From: Gemmatimonadota bacterium
Lineage (GTDB): Bacteria > Gemmatimonadota > Gemmatimonadetes > Longimicrobiales > Gaopeijiaceae
NCBI GenBank assembly: GCA_027623325.1
Contig: JAQBXY010000025.1
Coordinates: 1-51,555, forward strand
Length of the DNA: 51,555 nucleotides
Direction of reading: 5' to 3'
The notes beneath the pieces are model-generated. The model was not told the origin of the DNA, did not search any database, and saw nothing but the letters and a program-made list of their open reading frames with translations. Below, piece by piece: positions 1 to 9,444 of this stretch; position 1 is the first letter of the stretch; each line of letters begins with the position of its first letter. The position numbers and the translations under genes were made by a program.

Positions 1-872
<872 letters not shown>

Positions 873-1005
873 AGTTCCTCCCCCCTCCAGACTCTCATCA
901 TATGCTGCATCTCTTTGAGATGAGCAGCCGTTACAGCTAGGCTTTCAATACTTCTCTCGACCTCTGTTATCGCTTTCCCGGGTCGACTCGTTGACCCGTT
1001 GGTTT

Positions 1006-1123
1006 TGTCGGTGACAATTGCGTAGAGGCTACACCCGTTCCCATCCCGAACACGGCCGTTAAGCTCTACTGCGCGGATGGTACTGCCGGGGTAGCTCGGT
1101 GGGAGAGTACGTCGTTGCCGGCA
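1006..1123 (+). rRNA. rrf: 5S ribosomal RNA
   Basis: A 118-nt 5S rRNA. The ends pair as helix I (TGTCGGTGAC at 1006 with GTTGCCGGCA ending at 1123, with G-U pairs). The conserved interior CCCATCCCGAACACGG and the loop E/helix IV segment GGGAGAGTACGTCG are present. It lies downstream of 23S in the same orientation and is followed 9 nt later by a strong terminator, so this is the end of the rRNA operon. Boundaries come from the terminal helix and are accurate to 1-3 nt. Confidence 0.96.
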
Positions 1124-1132
1124 TTACATTGA

Positions 1133-1173
1133 GTGGCCCGTCTGGTTTAGCCAGGCGGGCCGCTCTTTTTTTG
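1133..1173 (+). terminator. Rho-independent terminator of the rRNA operon
   Basis: A 13-bp G-C-rich stem (5' arm 1133-1145, 3' arm about 1150-1162, with some G-U pairs) and a tiny loop are followed by a run of seven T's within CTCTTTTTTTG. It begins 9 nt after the 5S 3' end. The next gene (aminotransferase) is on the other strand and converges on it. Confidence 0.93.
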
Positions 1174-1189
1174 TGGCCTATCGCGGAGG

Positions 1190-2317
1190 TCAAACCACGC
1201 GGCCGAGGGCCTCGGCGAAGGTCGCGACGGTACGCTCGACGTTCTGAAGCTTGTCGATTCCAAACAGCCCGAGGCGAAAGGTCTTAAAGCCTTCGGGTTC
1301 ATCACATTGCAAGGGGACGCCGGCCGCGATCTGAAGGCCGACATCCGCGAACTTCCGGCCGGTCTTGATGCCGTCGTCCTCGGTGTAGCTCACCACCACG
1401 CCGGGTGCTTGAAAGCCCGCCGCCGCCACGCTCGGGATCCCATTCTTTTCCAGGAGCGCGCGGACCTGCCGCCCGAGCTCGAGCTGCCGGTCCTTGATCT
1501 TGTCCAACCCGAAAGCCTCGGTCTCTTCCATGACGGCAGCGAAGGTACGGAGGGCGTCCGTAGGCATGGTCGCGTGGTAGGCGTGAGCTCCCCCGACGTA
1601 GGCCTGCATGATCTGGTGCCATTTGCCTAGATCGCAGGCGAAGCTCGTGCTCGCGGTCTTCTCCAGCTGCGCGAGGCCCGTTGAGTTCATCATTACGAGT
1701 CCGCAACAGGGAGATCCGCTCCACCCCTTCTGCGGGGCGCTGATCAGGACGTCCACACCGCAGGCTTCCATATCGACCCAAATGGTGCCGGACGCAATGC
1801 AATCGAGCACGAGCATGCCTCCCACGGCGTGCACGGCATCGGCGAGCGCTCGAACGTAGTCGTCGGGGAGGATGATGCCCGAAGATGTTTCCACATGCGG
1901 TGCGAACACGATCGCCGGCCGTTCTGCCGCGATCATGGCCACGACTTCGTCGATTGGCGGGGGAGCGAACGGAGCCTGGGGGCCGTCTCCGGTCGTTCGG
2001 GCCTTCATGACGATGGACTCGGACGGGATGCCGCCCATGTCGAAGATTTGAGTCCAGCGAAAGCTGAACCAGCCGTTACGCACGACGAGGCACTTCCTTC
2101 CTGTCGCGAACTGCCGCGCCACGGCTTCCATGGCGAAGGTGCCGCTTCCCGGGACGACCACCACCGCTTCGGCACGGTAGACGCGTTTCAGCGTCGTATT
2201 GATGTCGTTCATGACCCCCTGGAACGACTTCGACATGTGGTTGAGTGAGCGGTCCGTGTATACGACGGAGTATTCGAGCAGTCCGTCTGGATCTACGGTC
2301 GGGACCAGTCCAGGCAC
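1190..2317 (-). CDS. Class V aminotransferase (alanine-glyoxylate / serine-pyruvate transaminase type)
   Basis: A 375-aa PLP enzyme of aminotransferase class V, close in length to alanine-glyoxylate and serine-pyruvate aminotransferases. The PLP-binding lysine is K197 in SAPQKGWSG. Upstream are the cofactor loop GSGTFAMEA (about 57-65) and the acidic VLDCIASG segment (about 170-177) that contacts the pyridine ring. The family transfers amino groups from alanine, serine or aspartate to glyoxylate or pyruvate; the exact substrate pair cannot be read from sequence. The start is GTG at 2315-2317, with a GGGAG ribosome-binding sequence about 8 nt upstream and an in-frame stop just before it. It is a single gene, divergent from era and convergent with the rRNA terminator. 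No signal peptide or membrane segment is seen, so it is cytoplasmic. Confidence 0.9.
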   Translation of the reverse strand: MPGLVPTVDPDGLLEYSVVYTDRSLNHMSKSFQGVMNDINTTLKRVYRAEAVVVVPGSGTFAMEAVARQFATGRKCLVVRNGWFSFRWTQIFDMGGIPSESIVMKARTTGDGPQAPFAPPPIDEVVAMIAAERPAIVFAPHVETSSGIILPDDYVRALADAVHAVGGMLVLDCIASGTIWVDMEACGVDVLISAPQKGWSGSPCCGLVMMNSTGLAQLEKTASTSFACDLGKWHQIMQAYVGGAHAYHATMPTDALRTFAAVMEETEAFGLDKIKDRQLELGRQVRALLEKNGIPSVAAAGFQAPGVVVSYTEDDGIKTGRKFADVGLQIAAGVPLQCDEPEGFKTFRLGLFGIDKLQNVERTVATFAEALGRVV

Positions 2318-2533
2318 GATGTTCTCCCGTTAGGGCGGACGATGGATGAGCGCTCTCCCTGGCGCGCGGCGTCAGCATGATACGGTGGGGCCGGAATCGC
2401 AAACGTGTCGGTCATCGGCTCGGACCCTTGAGATCAACCTCGTGACGCGGCAGCTTTCGCGTCTCGCCGACCGGCGCGTGGCCCGCGGCGCCCAACCGGG
2501 AGGCCCAGCGCACGCTACTCCCCGAGCCCATAC

Positions 2534-3475
2534 GTGACCGAGACCACATCCGAACCGCAACCCACCGAGAGGCGGGCTGGATATGTGACGCTCGTCGGGC
2601 GCCCCAACGCCGGGAAATCGACGCTGTTGAACGCACTGATCGGAGAACATCTTTCGATCGTGACCCCCAAGGCTCAGACGACGTGGCAGCGAGTCACCGG
2701 AATCCTGACAGTCGAGGCGGACCAGCTGATCTTTCTCGACACACCCGGTCTTCTCGAGGCCCGCGATCTGATGCAACGGGCGATGCTGGGCGCGGCGCTC
2801 GAGGCCCTGGCCGAGGCCGACATCGTCCTTCTCGTCGTCGACACCACACGCTCTCCCAGCACAAAGGATGGTGCCCGGATCCTGGCGGCCCTCGACCAGG
2901 CCCGCGCACCACAGAGGGTTGCGCTCAACAAGGTCGACATTGCTTCGGAACCTTCGATCCACGCCTGGGAAGACTGGGTCGACACACATCTTGGCTGTCC
3001 GCGATTCCGGATCTCGGCGGAAGTGGGCACCGGCGTGGACGATCTTCTCGCAGCGCTTCGGGTCGACCTGCCGCCGGGACCGTTCCTCTATCCAGAAGAT
3101 GAGATCGCTTCGGATCCGGTACGGTTTTTCGTCGCCGAACTCGTCCGGGAGACGATCTTCGAGCAGTTCCAACAGGAGATACCCTACTCGGTCTTCTGTC
3201 AGGTCGAGGAGTATCGGGAAGCGCAGGATCCGGTATACATCCAGATGAATATCTACTTTGAGCGAGACTCTCAGAAGGGAATGCTGATTGGAAAAAAGGG
3301 AGCCGCGATCCGGGCGCTGGGAGAGGCGTCGCGGGCCAAGATCGAGCACTTTCTGGGCCGATCCGTGTATCTGGATCTCTGGGTCAAGCCGCTCAAGGCC
3401 TGGCGAAAGAACAGGGCCCACCTGAGCCAACTCGGATTCCGACTACCGGCCGAGGATGAGACTGAAAAACGCTGA
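2534..3475 (+). CDS. era: GTPase Era
   Basis: A 313-aa Era GTPase, which binds the 3' end of 16S rRNA and acts in 30S subunit maturation. The GTPase motifs are in order: G1 GRPNAGKS (about 22-29), G2 region KAQTTWQ, G3 DTPG, G4 NKVD and G5 SAEVG. The C-terminal half is a KH domain with the GKKGAAI signature (GxxG) near residue 255. The length matches the family (about 300 aa). The start is GTG at 2534. The 216-nt divergent spacer from the aminotransferase should hold its promoter, but no clear -35/-10 pair was seen. It overlaps the next gene by 20 nt. Confidence 0.96.
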   Translation: MTETTSEPQPTERRAGYVTLVGRPNAGKSTLLNALIGEHLSIVTPKAQTTWQRVTGILTVEADQLIFLDTPGLLEARDLMQRAMLGAALEALAEADIVLLVVDTTRSPSTKDGARILAALDQARAPQRVALNKVDIASEPSIHAWEDWVDTHLGCPRFRISAEVGTGVDDLLAALRVDLPPGPFLYPEDEIASDPVRFFVAELVRETIFEQFQQEIPYSVFCQVEEYREAQDPVYIQMNIYFERDSQKGMLIGKKGAAIRALGEASRAKIEHFLGRSVYLDLWVKPLKAWRKNRAHLSQLGFRLPAEDETEKR

Positions 3476-4433
3476 ATTTCTGCTGCTTCTGCTCGCCACA
3501 ATGGCTCTCGTTCCGGGTGTAGCCGCGCAGGACAACCAGGATCGCGCGGAAGGAGCCTTGTTCCTACTGCTGCCGGTGGGCGCACAGGGTGTGGCGTTGG
3601 GGCGGGCCATGACGTGGGTCGAGACCACGGAGGGGGCGTTCTGGAACCCAGCGGGACTCGCCGGCATCGACCGCAGTCAGGCGCTCCTCATTCACGGCGA
3701 TCATGTCGCCGGCACCGGGACGGGAGTCTCAGCGCTGTGGGCGATCGGCGGCGGTACGCTCGGGGCTTCGTATTTTCTGCTCGACGCGGGGGATATCGAC
3801 CAAACGGACGAATTCGGTAACCCGACGGGCAAGATCACGATCAGGAATCACCTCGGAATCGCGTCGGCCGCAACGCGCCTCAGCCGTACCGTGACGGCCG
3901 GCGTGAACTTCAAGGTCGTCCGGTTTCAACTGTCTTGTCGGGGACTGTGTGCGGACGAGGGCACGACCGCGACCACGTACGCAGTCGACGTTGGTATTCA
4001 AACGCTTCCCATGGAGCGTCTTCGCGTGGCCGCGATGGTCGCGCACTTGGGTCCGAGCCTTCAGGTCGTGAATGCCGATCAAGCCGATCCACTCCCGGCG
4101 CGCCTGAGGATCGCCGTGGCGTACAACGTGCTTTCTCAGATCGTCGAGGCGGATGAGCTGAAGGGTTGGGTAGCGGTCGAGGTCGAGGATCGACTCCGTG
4201 CGTTAGGGTCCATGTCTGTGTACCTGGGCACGGAGCTGACGGCGGGGCAGGGTGATGCACTCTCCTTGAGGGCGGGCTACGTGTGGTCTGAACTCGACCA
4301 AGAGGATGGCGGTCGGGTCGGCCTCGGGCTTCGGTACGAACGGTTCGATCTTTCAATCGCAAAATCGCTGTCCGTTTCCACGCTCGGCATCGAATCCGAA
4401 CCGGTTCACGTCACGTTTTCGATCGGATTCTGA
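3456..4433 (+). CDS. PorV/PorQ-like outer-membrane beta-barrel protein (UPF0164 type)
   Basis: A 325-aa exported protein. Residues 1-24 form a signal peptide (basic MRLKN, hydrophobic LLLLLATMAL, cleavage near VAAQ). The mature part opens with the GAxFLLLPVGAQGVALGRA...EGAFWNPAGLA pattern typical of PorV/PorQ (UPF0164) barrels, and alternating hydrophobic strands continue to the terminal phenylalanine (SIGF), as in outer-membrane proteins. Relatives in Bacteroidota serve type IX secretion, but no other T9SS gene is in the window, so an outer-membrane protein of unknown role is the safe reading. It overlaps era by 20 nt and shares a base with the next start (TGATG), implying translational coupling. 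Confidence 0.8.
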   Translation: MRLKNAEFLLLLLATMALVPGVAAQDNQDRAEGALFLLLPVGAQGVALGRAMTWVETTEGAFWNPAGLAGIDRSQALLIHGDHVAGTGTGVSALWAIGGGTLGASYFLLDAGDIDQTDEFGNPTGKITIRNHLGIASAATRLSRTVTAGVNFKVVRFQLSCRGLCADEGTTATTYAVDVGIQTLPMERLRVAAMVAHLGPSLQVVNADQADPLPARLRIAVAYNVLSQIVEADELKGWVAVEVEDRLRALGSMSVYLGTELTAGQGDALSLRAGYVWSELDQEDGGRVGLGLRYERFDLSIAKSLSVSTLGIESEPVHVTFSIGF

Positions 4434-5299
4434 TGCGGCGGATCGTTGCGATCGTCGCCGGTACTTCGATCGGCCTGGCCATGAGCATGGCACAGGCAGA
4501 CGCTCAGCGCCTGATCGAGACCCCCAGGGGGGGCGACCCGCCGATCGCTTGGAGTTGGGATCCGGCACGCGGTTCGGCGGGAGGGCAGTCGATGGGATCA
4601 CGTCATGGTCCTGGAGCTGCAACCGCGCTCTCCGCGATCCTCCCGGGCGCCGGCCAACACGTTCTGGGCCAGCGACGGAAGTGGGCGTATCTGGCGCTCG
4701 AAACGCTGGGATGGGTGTTGTACTTCGATCGACGGTCGGCCGGTGCTGACTTCCGCGATCAGTACCGCGACTTCGCTTGGAACGAAGCGCGAACGCAGGT
4801 TGGCCCCAGGATGGACGGGCGGTTCGGGTACTACGAGACGCTTTCGAAGTGGACCCGATCTGGGGCCTTCGACGCAGATCCCTCGACCGAGGGTATCCAG
4901 CCTGAACCCGATGTGCTGTCGTTCAATGGGTCGGTATGGGACCTCGCCACGAGGCTGTTCGTCACGGGTGGGCCGACAGTGCCCGAGAGCGATCCGCAGT
5001 ATCAACGAGCGCTCGGCTACTACCAGCGCGAGGCATACGGCTCCGACTTCCTTTGGGACTGGACCGGTACCGGCGGAGCTCAGGACGCCTTCGGCAGCCT
5101 CATACGCCTTAGTGATGACCGGTTTCGCGAAGCCACGAACGTGGTCGGCGCCCTGATCGCGAACCACATTGTCTCTGCCGTCGATGCGTACCTGAGTGCG
5201 AGGGGGGTCCCTGTGCCCTCTGAGGCTCGGCTCGTACCCATGCGAGGGCTGGTGGGCATCCGCTGGACGACCCGCATCGACATTTCACCGCCGCGGTGA
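4433..5299 (+). CDS. Exported protein with DUF5683/TM2-like small-loop segment, function unknown
   Basis: A 288-aa protein with an N-terminal signal peptide (MRRIVAIVAGTSIGLAMSMAQADAQ, cleavage near ADAQ). Residues about 60-95 read ATALSAILPGAGQHVLGQRRKWAYLALETLGW, the hydrophobic Gly-Pro hairpin seen in TM2/DUF5683-like proteins of the FCB group. The remainder is rich in aromatic and charged residues and looks globular or periplasmic. No catalytic motif is seen. The start ATG overlaps the stop of the PorV-like gene by one base, so the two are probably co-translated and may act together at the outer membrane (inference). Confidence 0.72.
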   Translation: MRRIVAIVAGTSIGLAMSMAQADAQRLIETPRGGDPPIAWSWDPARGSAGGQSMGSRHGPGAATALSAILPGAGQHVLGQRRKWAYLALETLGWVLYFDRRSAGADFRDQYRDFAWNEARTQVGPRMDGRFGYYETLSKWTRSGAFDADPSTEGIQPEPDVLSFNGSVWDLATRLFVTGGPTVPESDPQYQRALGYYQREAYGSDFLWDWTGTGGAQDAFGSLIRLSDDRFREATNVVGALIANHIVSAVDAYLSARGVPVPSEARLVPMRGLVGIRWTTRIDISPPR

Positions 5300-5312
5300 C
5301 CCGGGAGAGTAT

Positions 5313-7472
5313 GTGAAACGAACAAGAAAAGGTCGCGCCGGTCCTCCTGACTCGACCGTGGGCGACTCAGGGCAGAGTCTCGAGGCGAGGGTGCTCGCTG
5401 CGCTCGCGGGCTCGGATCGGGGACCGCTGAAGACAAAGGAACTCGCGCGGGCGCTCACGATCCCGGCGGGGGACTACCGTTCGTTTCGCCGCCTCCTCGC
5501 GGGGCTGGAGAAGAGCGGCAAGATCTACCGGACGAAAGGCCATCGCTACGCGGTCGCGGCCAAACTCGACCTCGTCACGGGAAGTCTCTCCATCACCCGA
5601 AACGGTGACGGGTTCATACGACCCGACGATGGAGGGGAGGACGTCTTCGTACCCGGTCAGCGGTTGGCGACTGCCATGGTCGGAGATCGGGTCGTCGCCC
5701 GGATCGAACGCCGCCCACGCGGACGGAGCCGTGAGGGCACCGTCATCCGAATTCTCGATCGGGCCCGTGAGACGCTCGTTGGGACCTTCCATCGCGGACC
5801 TAAATTCTCGTACGTGACTCCCTTGGACGTCCGCCTCACGCGTGACGTTCTCGTCGCGAGCGACGACGATCAAGGCGCCCAGGACGGCGAGGTCGTGGTC
5901 GTGAGGATCGTGACGTACGGCGATGGTCGCGTCAGTTCGGTAGGCTCGATCGAACGGGTACTGGGTTCGCTGTCGGACCCCGGTGTGGACGTTGTGGCCG
6001 TCGCGTATGGTTTCGGGATTTCGCTCGAATTCGAGCCCGATGTCGACAGCGCCGCGGCGGCGGCCGCGAAGTCGGGTTCCCTCGACGGGGGGCCGGACCG
6101 AGTGGATCGGACCGATCTGCTCTGCTTTACGATCGATCCTGCCGACGCGAAGGATCACGATGACGCGCTGTCCCTGACCGAGGCGCCGGATGGGACCGTG
6201 GAGGTCGGCGTGCATATTGCCGACGTGTCACACTTCGTCCGCCGTGACACGCCGGTCGACATCGAGGCCGCGGCTCGCGGGACAAGCGTCTATTTGGTCG
6301 ATCGGACGATTCCGATGCTTCCCGCTGTCCTTTCCAACGACGTCTGCTCCCTACGGGCTGGCGAGGCCCGATTCGCGGTGTCCCTCTTCATGACATTGGA
6401 TGGGGAGGGAAGGGTCACTTCGCGGCGCTACGAGCGGACCCGGATCCGGTGTAGCCGCGGCCTGTCCTATGAGGAGGCGCAGGAGGTTCTGGACGGTGTC
6501 GGGTCCATCTCGCCTGACGTGGATGGCGCTTTGCGGGGGCTCGTCGAGCGGGCTCGCCTCGTGCGCGCCTTGCGCTACGCGCGGGGAGCCCTCGACTTCG
6601 ATTTGCCGGAAGCGAAAGTGGTCCTGGACGACGAGGGACTCCCCATCGACATCAAGCGTCGTGAGCGAAAGGAGAGCCATCGGCTGGTCGAGGACTTCAT
6701 GATCCTCGCCAACGAGGTGGTCGCCAACGATCTGGAGGCGAGGGGTCTCGCGACTCTTTATCGGGTGCACGAACCGCCCACGCCGGAGAGGGTCGAGGCG
6801 CTCGCGGAAACCCTCCTTGACTTCGGACTCAAGGTGTCGAGGCGTAAGGCGTTGAAGCCCAGTGACATGCAGGGTTTGCTGACGGCGGTAAAGGGTCGAG
6901 AAGAGGAGTCGCTGGTGAGTAGTCTGGTGCTTCGCTCCCTCAAGAAAGCTCGGTATCACACGGAGAACCTGGGGCACTTCGGACTCGCGTCGGAGGGCTA
7001 CCTACACTTCACGTCTCCGATTCGCCGATACCCCGATCTGATCGTCCACCGGGTTCTCACGGCGGCGTTCGTCCATGGCTCCGCCCCGCCGTACCGAGAT
7101 GCGGAGGACCTGGTTTCCACCGCGGAACAGTGCAGCGTGCGCGAACAGGCGGCGGAGGAGGCCGAAAGGGCCTCGGTCGCCCTGAAGAAGGTCGAGTTCA
7201 TGGAACGACACCTGGGAGACACCTTCTCAGGGCGGGTTTCGGGTGTCGCCGCGTTCGGTTTCTTCGTCACGCTCGAAGAGTTCTTCGTCGATGGACTCGT
7301 CCACGTGAGTGGACTGCAGGATGATTTCTACCATTTCCGTGCGAAAGATCATGCGTTGGTCGGGGAACGCGGCGGGCGTCGTTTTCGGCTGGGAGACCGC
7401 GTCGAGGTTCAGGTCGCGAGGGTCGACAAGGAGGCGCGCCAGATCGACTTTCAGGTTGTGCGCAAGCTCTGA
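5313..7472 (+). CDS. rnr: Ribonuclease R (RNB family 3'-5' exoribonuclease)
   Basis: A 719-aa processive 3'-5' exoribonuclease that degrades structured RNA and takes part in rRNA quality control. Domains in order are: a basic N-terminus, a winged-helix RNB-N domain (about 20-85), two cold-shock OB folds (about 90-260), the RNB catalytic domain (about 270-595) with the metal-binding aspartates in FTIDPADAKDHDDA (about 274-287), and a C-terminal S1 domain (GRVSGVAAFGFFVTLEEFFVDGLVHVS). The GTG at 5313 is chosen because GGGAGAG lies just upstream and the previous gene ends at 5299. Extending to 5196 would overlap that gene by 100 nt and add non-homologous sequence. The basic tail typical of E. 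coli RNase R is absent. Confidence 0.95.
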   Translation: MKRTRKGRAGPPDSTVGDSGQSLEARVLAALAGSDRGPLKTKELARALTIPAGDYRSFRRLLAGLEKSGKIYRTKGHRYAVAAKLDLVTGSLSITRNGDGFIRPDDGGEDVFVPGQRLATAMVGDRVVARIERRPRGRSREGTVIRILDRARETLVGTFHRGPKFSYVTPLDVRLTRDVLVASDDDQGAQDGEVVVVRIVTYGDGRVSSVGSIERVLGSLSDPGVDVVAVAYGFGISLEFEPDVDSAAAAAAKSGSLDGGPDRVDRTDLLCFTIDPADAKDHDDALSLTEAPDGTVEVGVHIADVSHFVRRDTPVDIEAAARGTSVYLVDRTIPMLPAVLSNDVCSLRAGEARFAVSLFMTLDGEGRVTSRRYERTRIRCSRGLSYEEAQEVLDGVGSISPDVDGALRGLVERARLVRALRYARGALDFDLPEAKVVLDDEGLPIDIKRRERKESHRLVEDFMILANEVVANDLEARGLATLYRVHEPPTPERVEALAETLLDFGLKVSRRKALKPSDMQGLLTAVKGREEESLVSSLVLRSLKKARYHTENLGHFGLASEGYLHFTSPIRRYPDLIVHRVLTAAFVHGSAPPYRDAEDLVSTAEQCSVREQAAEEAERASVALKKVEFMERHLGDTFSGRVSGVAAFGFFVTLEEFFVDGLVHVSGLQDDFYHFRAKDHALVGERGGRRFRLGDRVEVQVARVDKEARQIDFQVVRKL

Positions 7473-7537
7473 TCGCGATTGACCTTACATCATGCGCACG
7501 ATAACGCCCCGTTGTCGTTGCTCCCCCATGAGGGTCC

Positions 7538-8560
7538 ATGGCCTCCGACAACACTATTCTGTACTTCGGGCCGGGTCGTGCCGCGCCGTCCGAGTTCATC
7601 GCCCGCTTTGCCCAAGAGAACACACTCGAGGTTGAAGCGGTGGAACGGGAGGACGAGGTGCGGGCGCTCCTTAACCGCACTTTTCCTGCCTGCGTCATCC
7701 TTGAAGGTGACAGCAATGTGGAAGAGATCCTCGAGCTGTCGAGAGTTCTGAAGGGGGATGTCTTCACGGGCATCGTTCCGCTGATCGTGATGCTGTCCGA
7801 TCGTGCGGTGACGGCGTCCGCCGAGTTCCTGGAAGCGGGCGTGGACGACGTGATTCGGGCCGATCTCTCGGAACGCGAACGATACCTGAGACTCCAACAG
7901 GTGCTTCGTCGTGCCGACCGTGACGTTTCCGTGCACCCGACGACTCGGTTGCCCGGCACCAATCACATCGCGCGAGACATGCAGGCGCGGCTGGTGGCGA
8001 ACCAACAGTTCGCGGTTTGTTACGCCGACCTGGACCACTTCAAGGAGTTCAACGATCGGTACGGTTATGCTTTTGGGGACGGCGTCATCCGCATGCTCTC
8101 CAAGATCTTGCGGGATATGGTGAGGGGCCTTGCTCCGGGGGGATTCGTGGGGCATATCGGGGGTGACGATTTCATCTGCATCCTGCCGCTCGAGTATCTC
8201 GAGGTCACGTGCGATGAGATCATCGACTTGTTCGACGAACTGATTCCGTACCAGTACACCGAGGAGGACCGGCGGGCGGGCTATTTCCTCGGGAAGGATC
8301 GCCGCGGCAACATCCATAGGATTCCACTGATAGCGTTGTCCATTGGTGTGGTCACCAACCAGTTTCAGGAATTCGAGCACACGGGGCAGATCAGCGAGCT
8401 CGCGGCTGAGATGAAGACGTATGCCAAATCACTTCCCGGATCGAAGTACGTCGTCGATCGCCGTCATCAGTCTCCGATGCTGCCGACGGCATCGGCTGAG
8501 GACGAAGCCACTCTGGCGGCCCCCGATCAGCGGGGTCGGCCGGCCGAGATGAACACCTAA
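7538..8560 (+). CDS. Degenerate receiver domain fused to GGDDF (diguanylate-cyclase-like) domain
   Basis: A 340-aa two-domain signalling protein. Residues about 5-128 have a response-regulator fold pattern, but the usual phospho-acceptor aspartate position reads VILEGDS (Glu) and the conserved lysine after the last strand reads VIRAD (Arg), so it looks like a pseudo-receiver. Residues about 135-310 are a GGDEF domain: YADLDHFKEFNDRYGYAFGDGVI supplies the metal-binding Asp, and the active loop is GHIGGDDF instead of GGDEF/GGEEF. An insertion (about 240-265) precedes the LIALSIGVV strand. c-di-GMP synthesis is possible but unproven; a binding-only role is equally plausible. It starts at ATG 7538, 65 nt after rnr. 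The C-terminal 30 residues are low-complexity. Confidence 0.82.
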   Translation: MASDNTILYFGPGRAAPSEFIARFAQENTLEVEAVEREDEVRALLNRTFPACVILEGDSNVEEILELSRVLKGDVFTGIVPLIVMLSDRAVTASAEFLEAGVDDVIRADLSERERYLRLQQVLRRADRDVSVHPTTRLPGTNHIARDMQARLVANQQFAVCYADLDHFKEFNDRYGYAFGDGVIRMLSKILRDMVRGLAPGGFVGHIGGDDFICILPLEYLEVTCDEIIDLFDELIPYQYTEEDRRAGYFLGKDRRGNIHRIPLIALSIGVVTNQFQEFEHTGQISELAAEMKTYAKSLPGSKYVVDRRHQSPMLPTASAEDEATLAAPDQRGRPAEMNT

Positions 8561-8571
8561 CCAAGCCGATC

Positions 8572-9342
8572 ATGGTCATCACCGTCACCTGTCCGTCGTG
8601 CTCCTCCTCGTTTCCGGTCGACCCGGCCAAGATTCCCGTGGGCGGCGTCAAAGCACGGTGCACGTCGTGCAAGGACGTGTTCCGGATCGAGAAGCCCGCC
8701 GAGGCCGCGCCGCCGCCGGCTGTTGTGGAGGTGGCGCCCCCCGTGTTCGAAGCGCCTCCGGTTGAGGCCGCTCCGGAGCCCGAGCCGGAGCTGCCCACCC
8801 TCCGAGCCCCCGCGCCCGCCGCGGCGGACGACTGGGTGGTGGACCACGAAGAGGTGCCATCGATGGAGCCGGAGCCCATCCCGGCTCCGCCAGTCGCAGA
8901 CCCGTTCGGTGAGGCTGCTCCGTTCGAGAAGAGCGCTCCCGCCGAAGCGTCGGACCCATTTGCCGCTGCGGCCCCCTTCGAGCAGGCCGAGTCGCTTCCT
9001 GCGCCTCCCGCGGTGAAGCCTCCCGCACCGGCTGTCGCTCGGGCACCCGCGGCACCGGTCGCGGACTCAGTGCAGGGCTTCACCTTCGGAAAACGCGATC
9101 CGACCGACAAGGCCAAACGCCTCGCTCGCGTGCTGGTGTCCGACATGATCATGTACAACGCAGAGCGACACCAGAATGCGCTCGCGGCGGGTACCCTTGG
9201 GCCGGACTTCGAGGAGGAGATCGCCAAGTCGTGGAAAGAATTCGTGGATCAGGTGGGTGATGAGATCGCCGGTGGGCCAGGAAGAGCCTTCTGGACCGAC
9301 GCACTCAACGACATCCTCGCGAAAGGGAAGCAGGTCTTCTAG
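8572..9342 (+). CDS. MJ0042-type zinc-ribbon protein with Pro/Ala/Glu-rich linker
   Basis: A 256-aa protein. Residues 1-40 carry an MJ0042 zinc ribbon with paired CPSC and CTSC motifs (Cys at about 8, 11, 29 and 32). A long disordered linker follows (about 42-165) rich in Ala, Pro and Glu with repeated DPF(A/G)xAAPFE units. A conserved-looking C-terminal helical domain (about 170-256) begins GFTFGKRDPTDKAKRLARVLVSDMIMYN. In myxobacteria and Gemmatimonadota such proteins are uncharacterised. It starts 11 nt after the GGDDF gene, so the two are probably cotranscribed, and a terminator follows. Function unknown. Confidence 0.8.
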   Translation: MVITVTCPSCSSSFPVDPAKIPVGGVKARCTSCKDVFRIEKPAEAAPPPAVVEVAPPVFEAPPVEAAPEPEPELPTLRAPAPAAADDWVVDHEEVPSMEPEPIPAPPVADPFGEAAPFEKSAPAEASDPFAAAAPFEQAESLPAPPAVKPPAPAVARAPAAPVADSVQGFTFGKRDPTDKAKRLARVLVSDMIMYNAERHQNALAAGTLGPDFEEEIAKSWKEFVDQVGDEIAGGPGRAFWTDALNDILAKGKQVF

Positions 9343-9380
9343 CTCCTCGGCTGTGCCGATATGTTTCTGACGTTCGAACA

Positions 9381-9412
9381 GAGGGGCCGTCCCTGTGGGC
9401 GGCCCCTCTTGT
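9381..9412 (+). terminator. Rho-independent terminator between the zinc-ribbon gene and prfB
   Basis: GAGGGGCCG (9381-9389) pairs with CGGCCCCTC (about 9400-9408). Three further C-G pairs extend the stem after a one-base bulge, and the loop is TGT. The stem is followed by TTGTTCGTTC. It lies 39 nt past the zinc-ribbon stop and 33 nt before the prfB start. Confidence 0.82.
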
Positions 9413-9444
9413 TCGTTCTCCCGCTTCCGTGACCCGATCGTTCG

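Noticed and set aside
2372-3430. Long open frame antisense to era (352 aa)
   Set aside because: Mirror of the era coding frame in a GC-rich genome; no domain signature, while the plus-strand protein is clearly Era.
7479-7505. Possible promoter TTGACC with GATAAC before the GGDDF gene
   Set aside because: The hexamers are separated by only 15 bp and the site could be chance; not strong enough to annotate.
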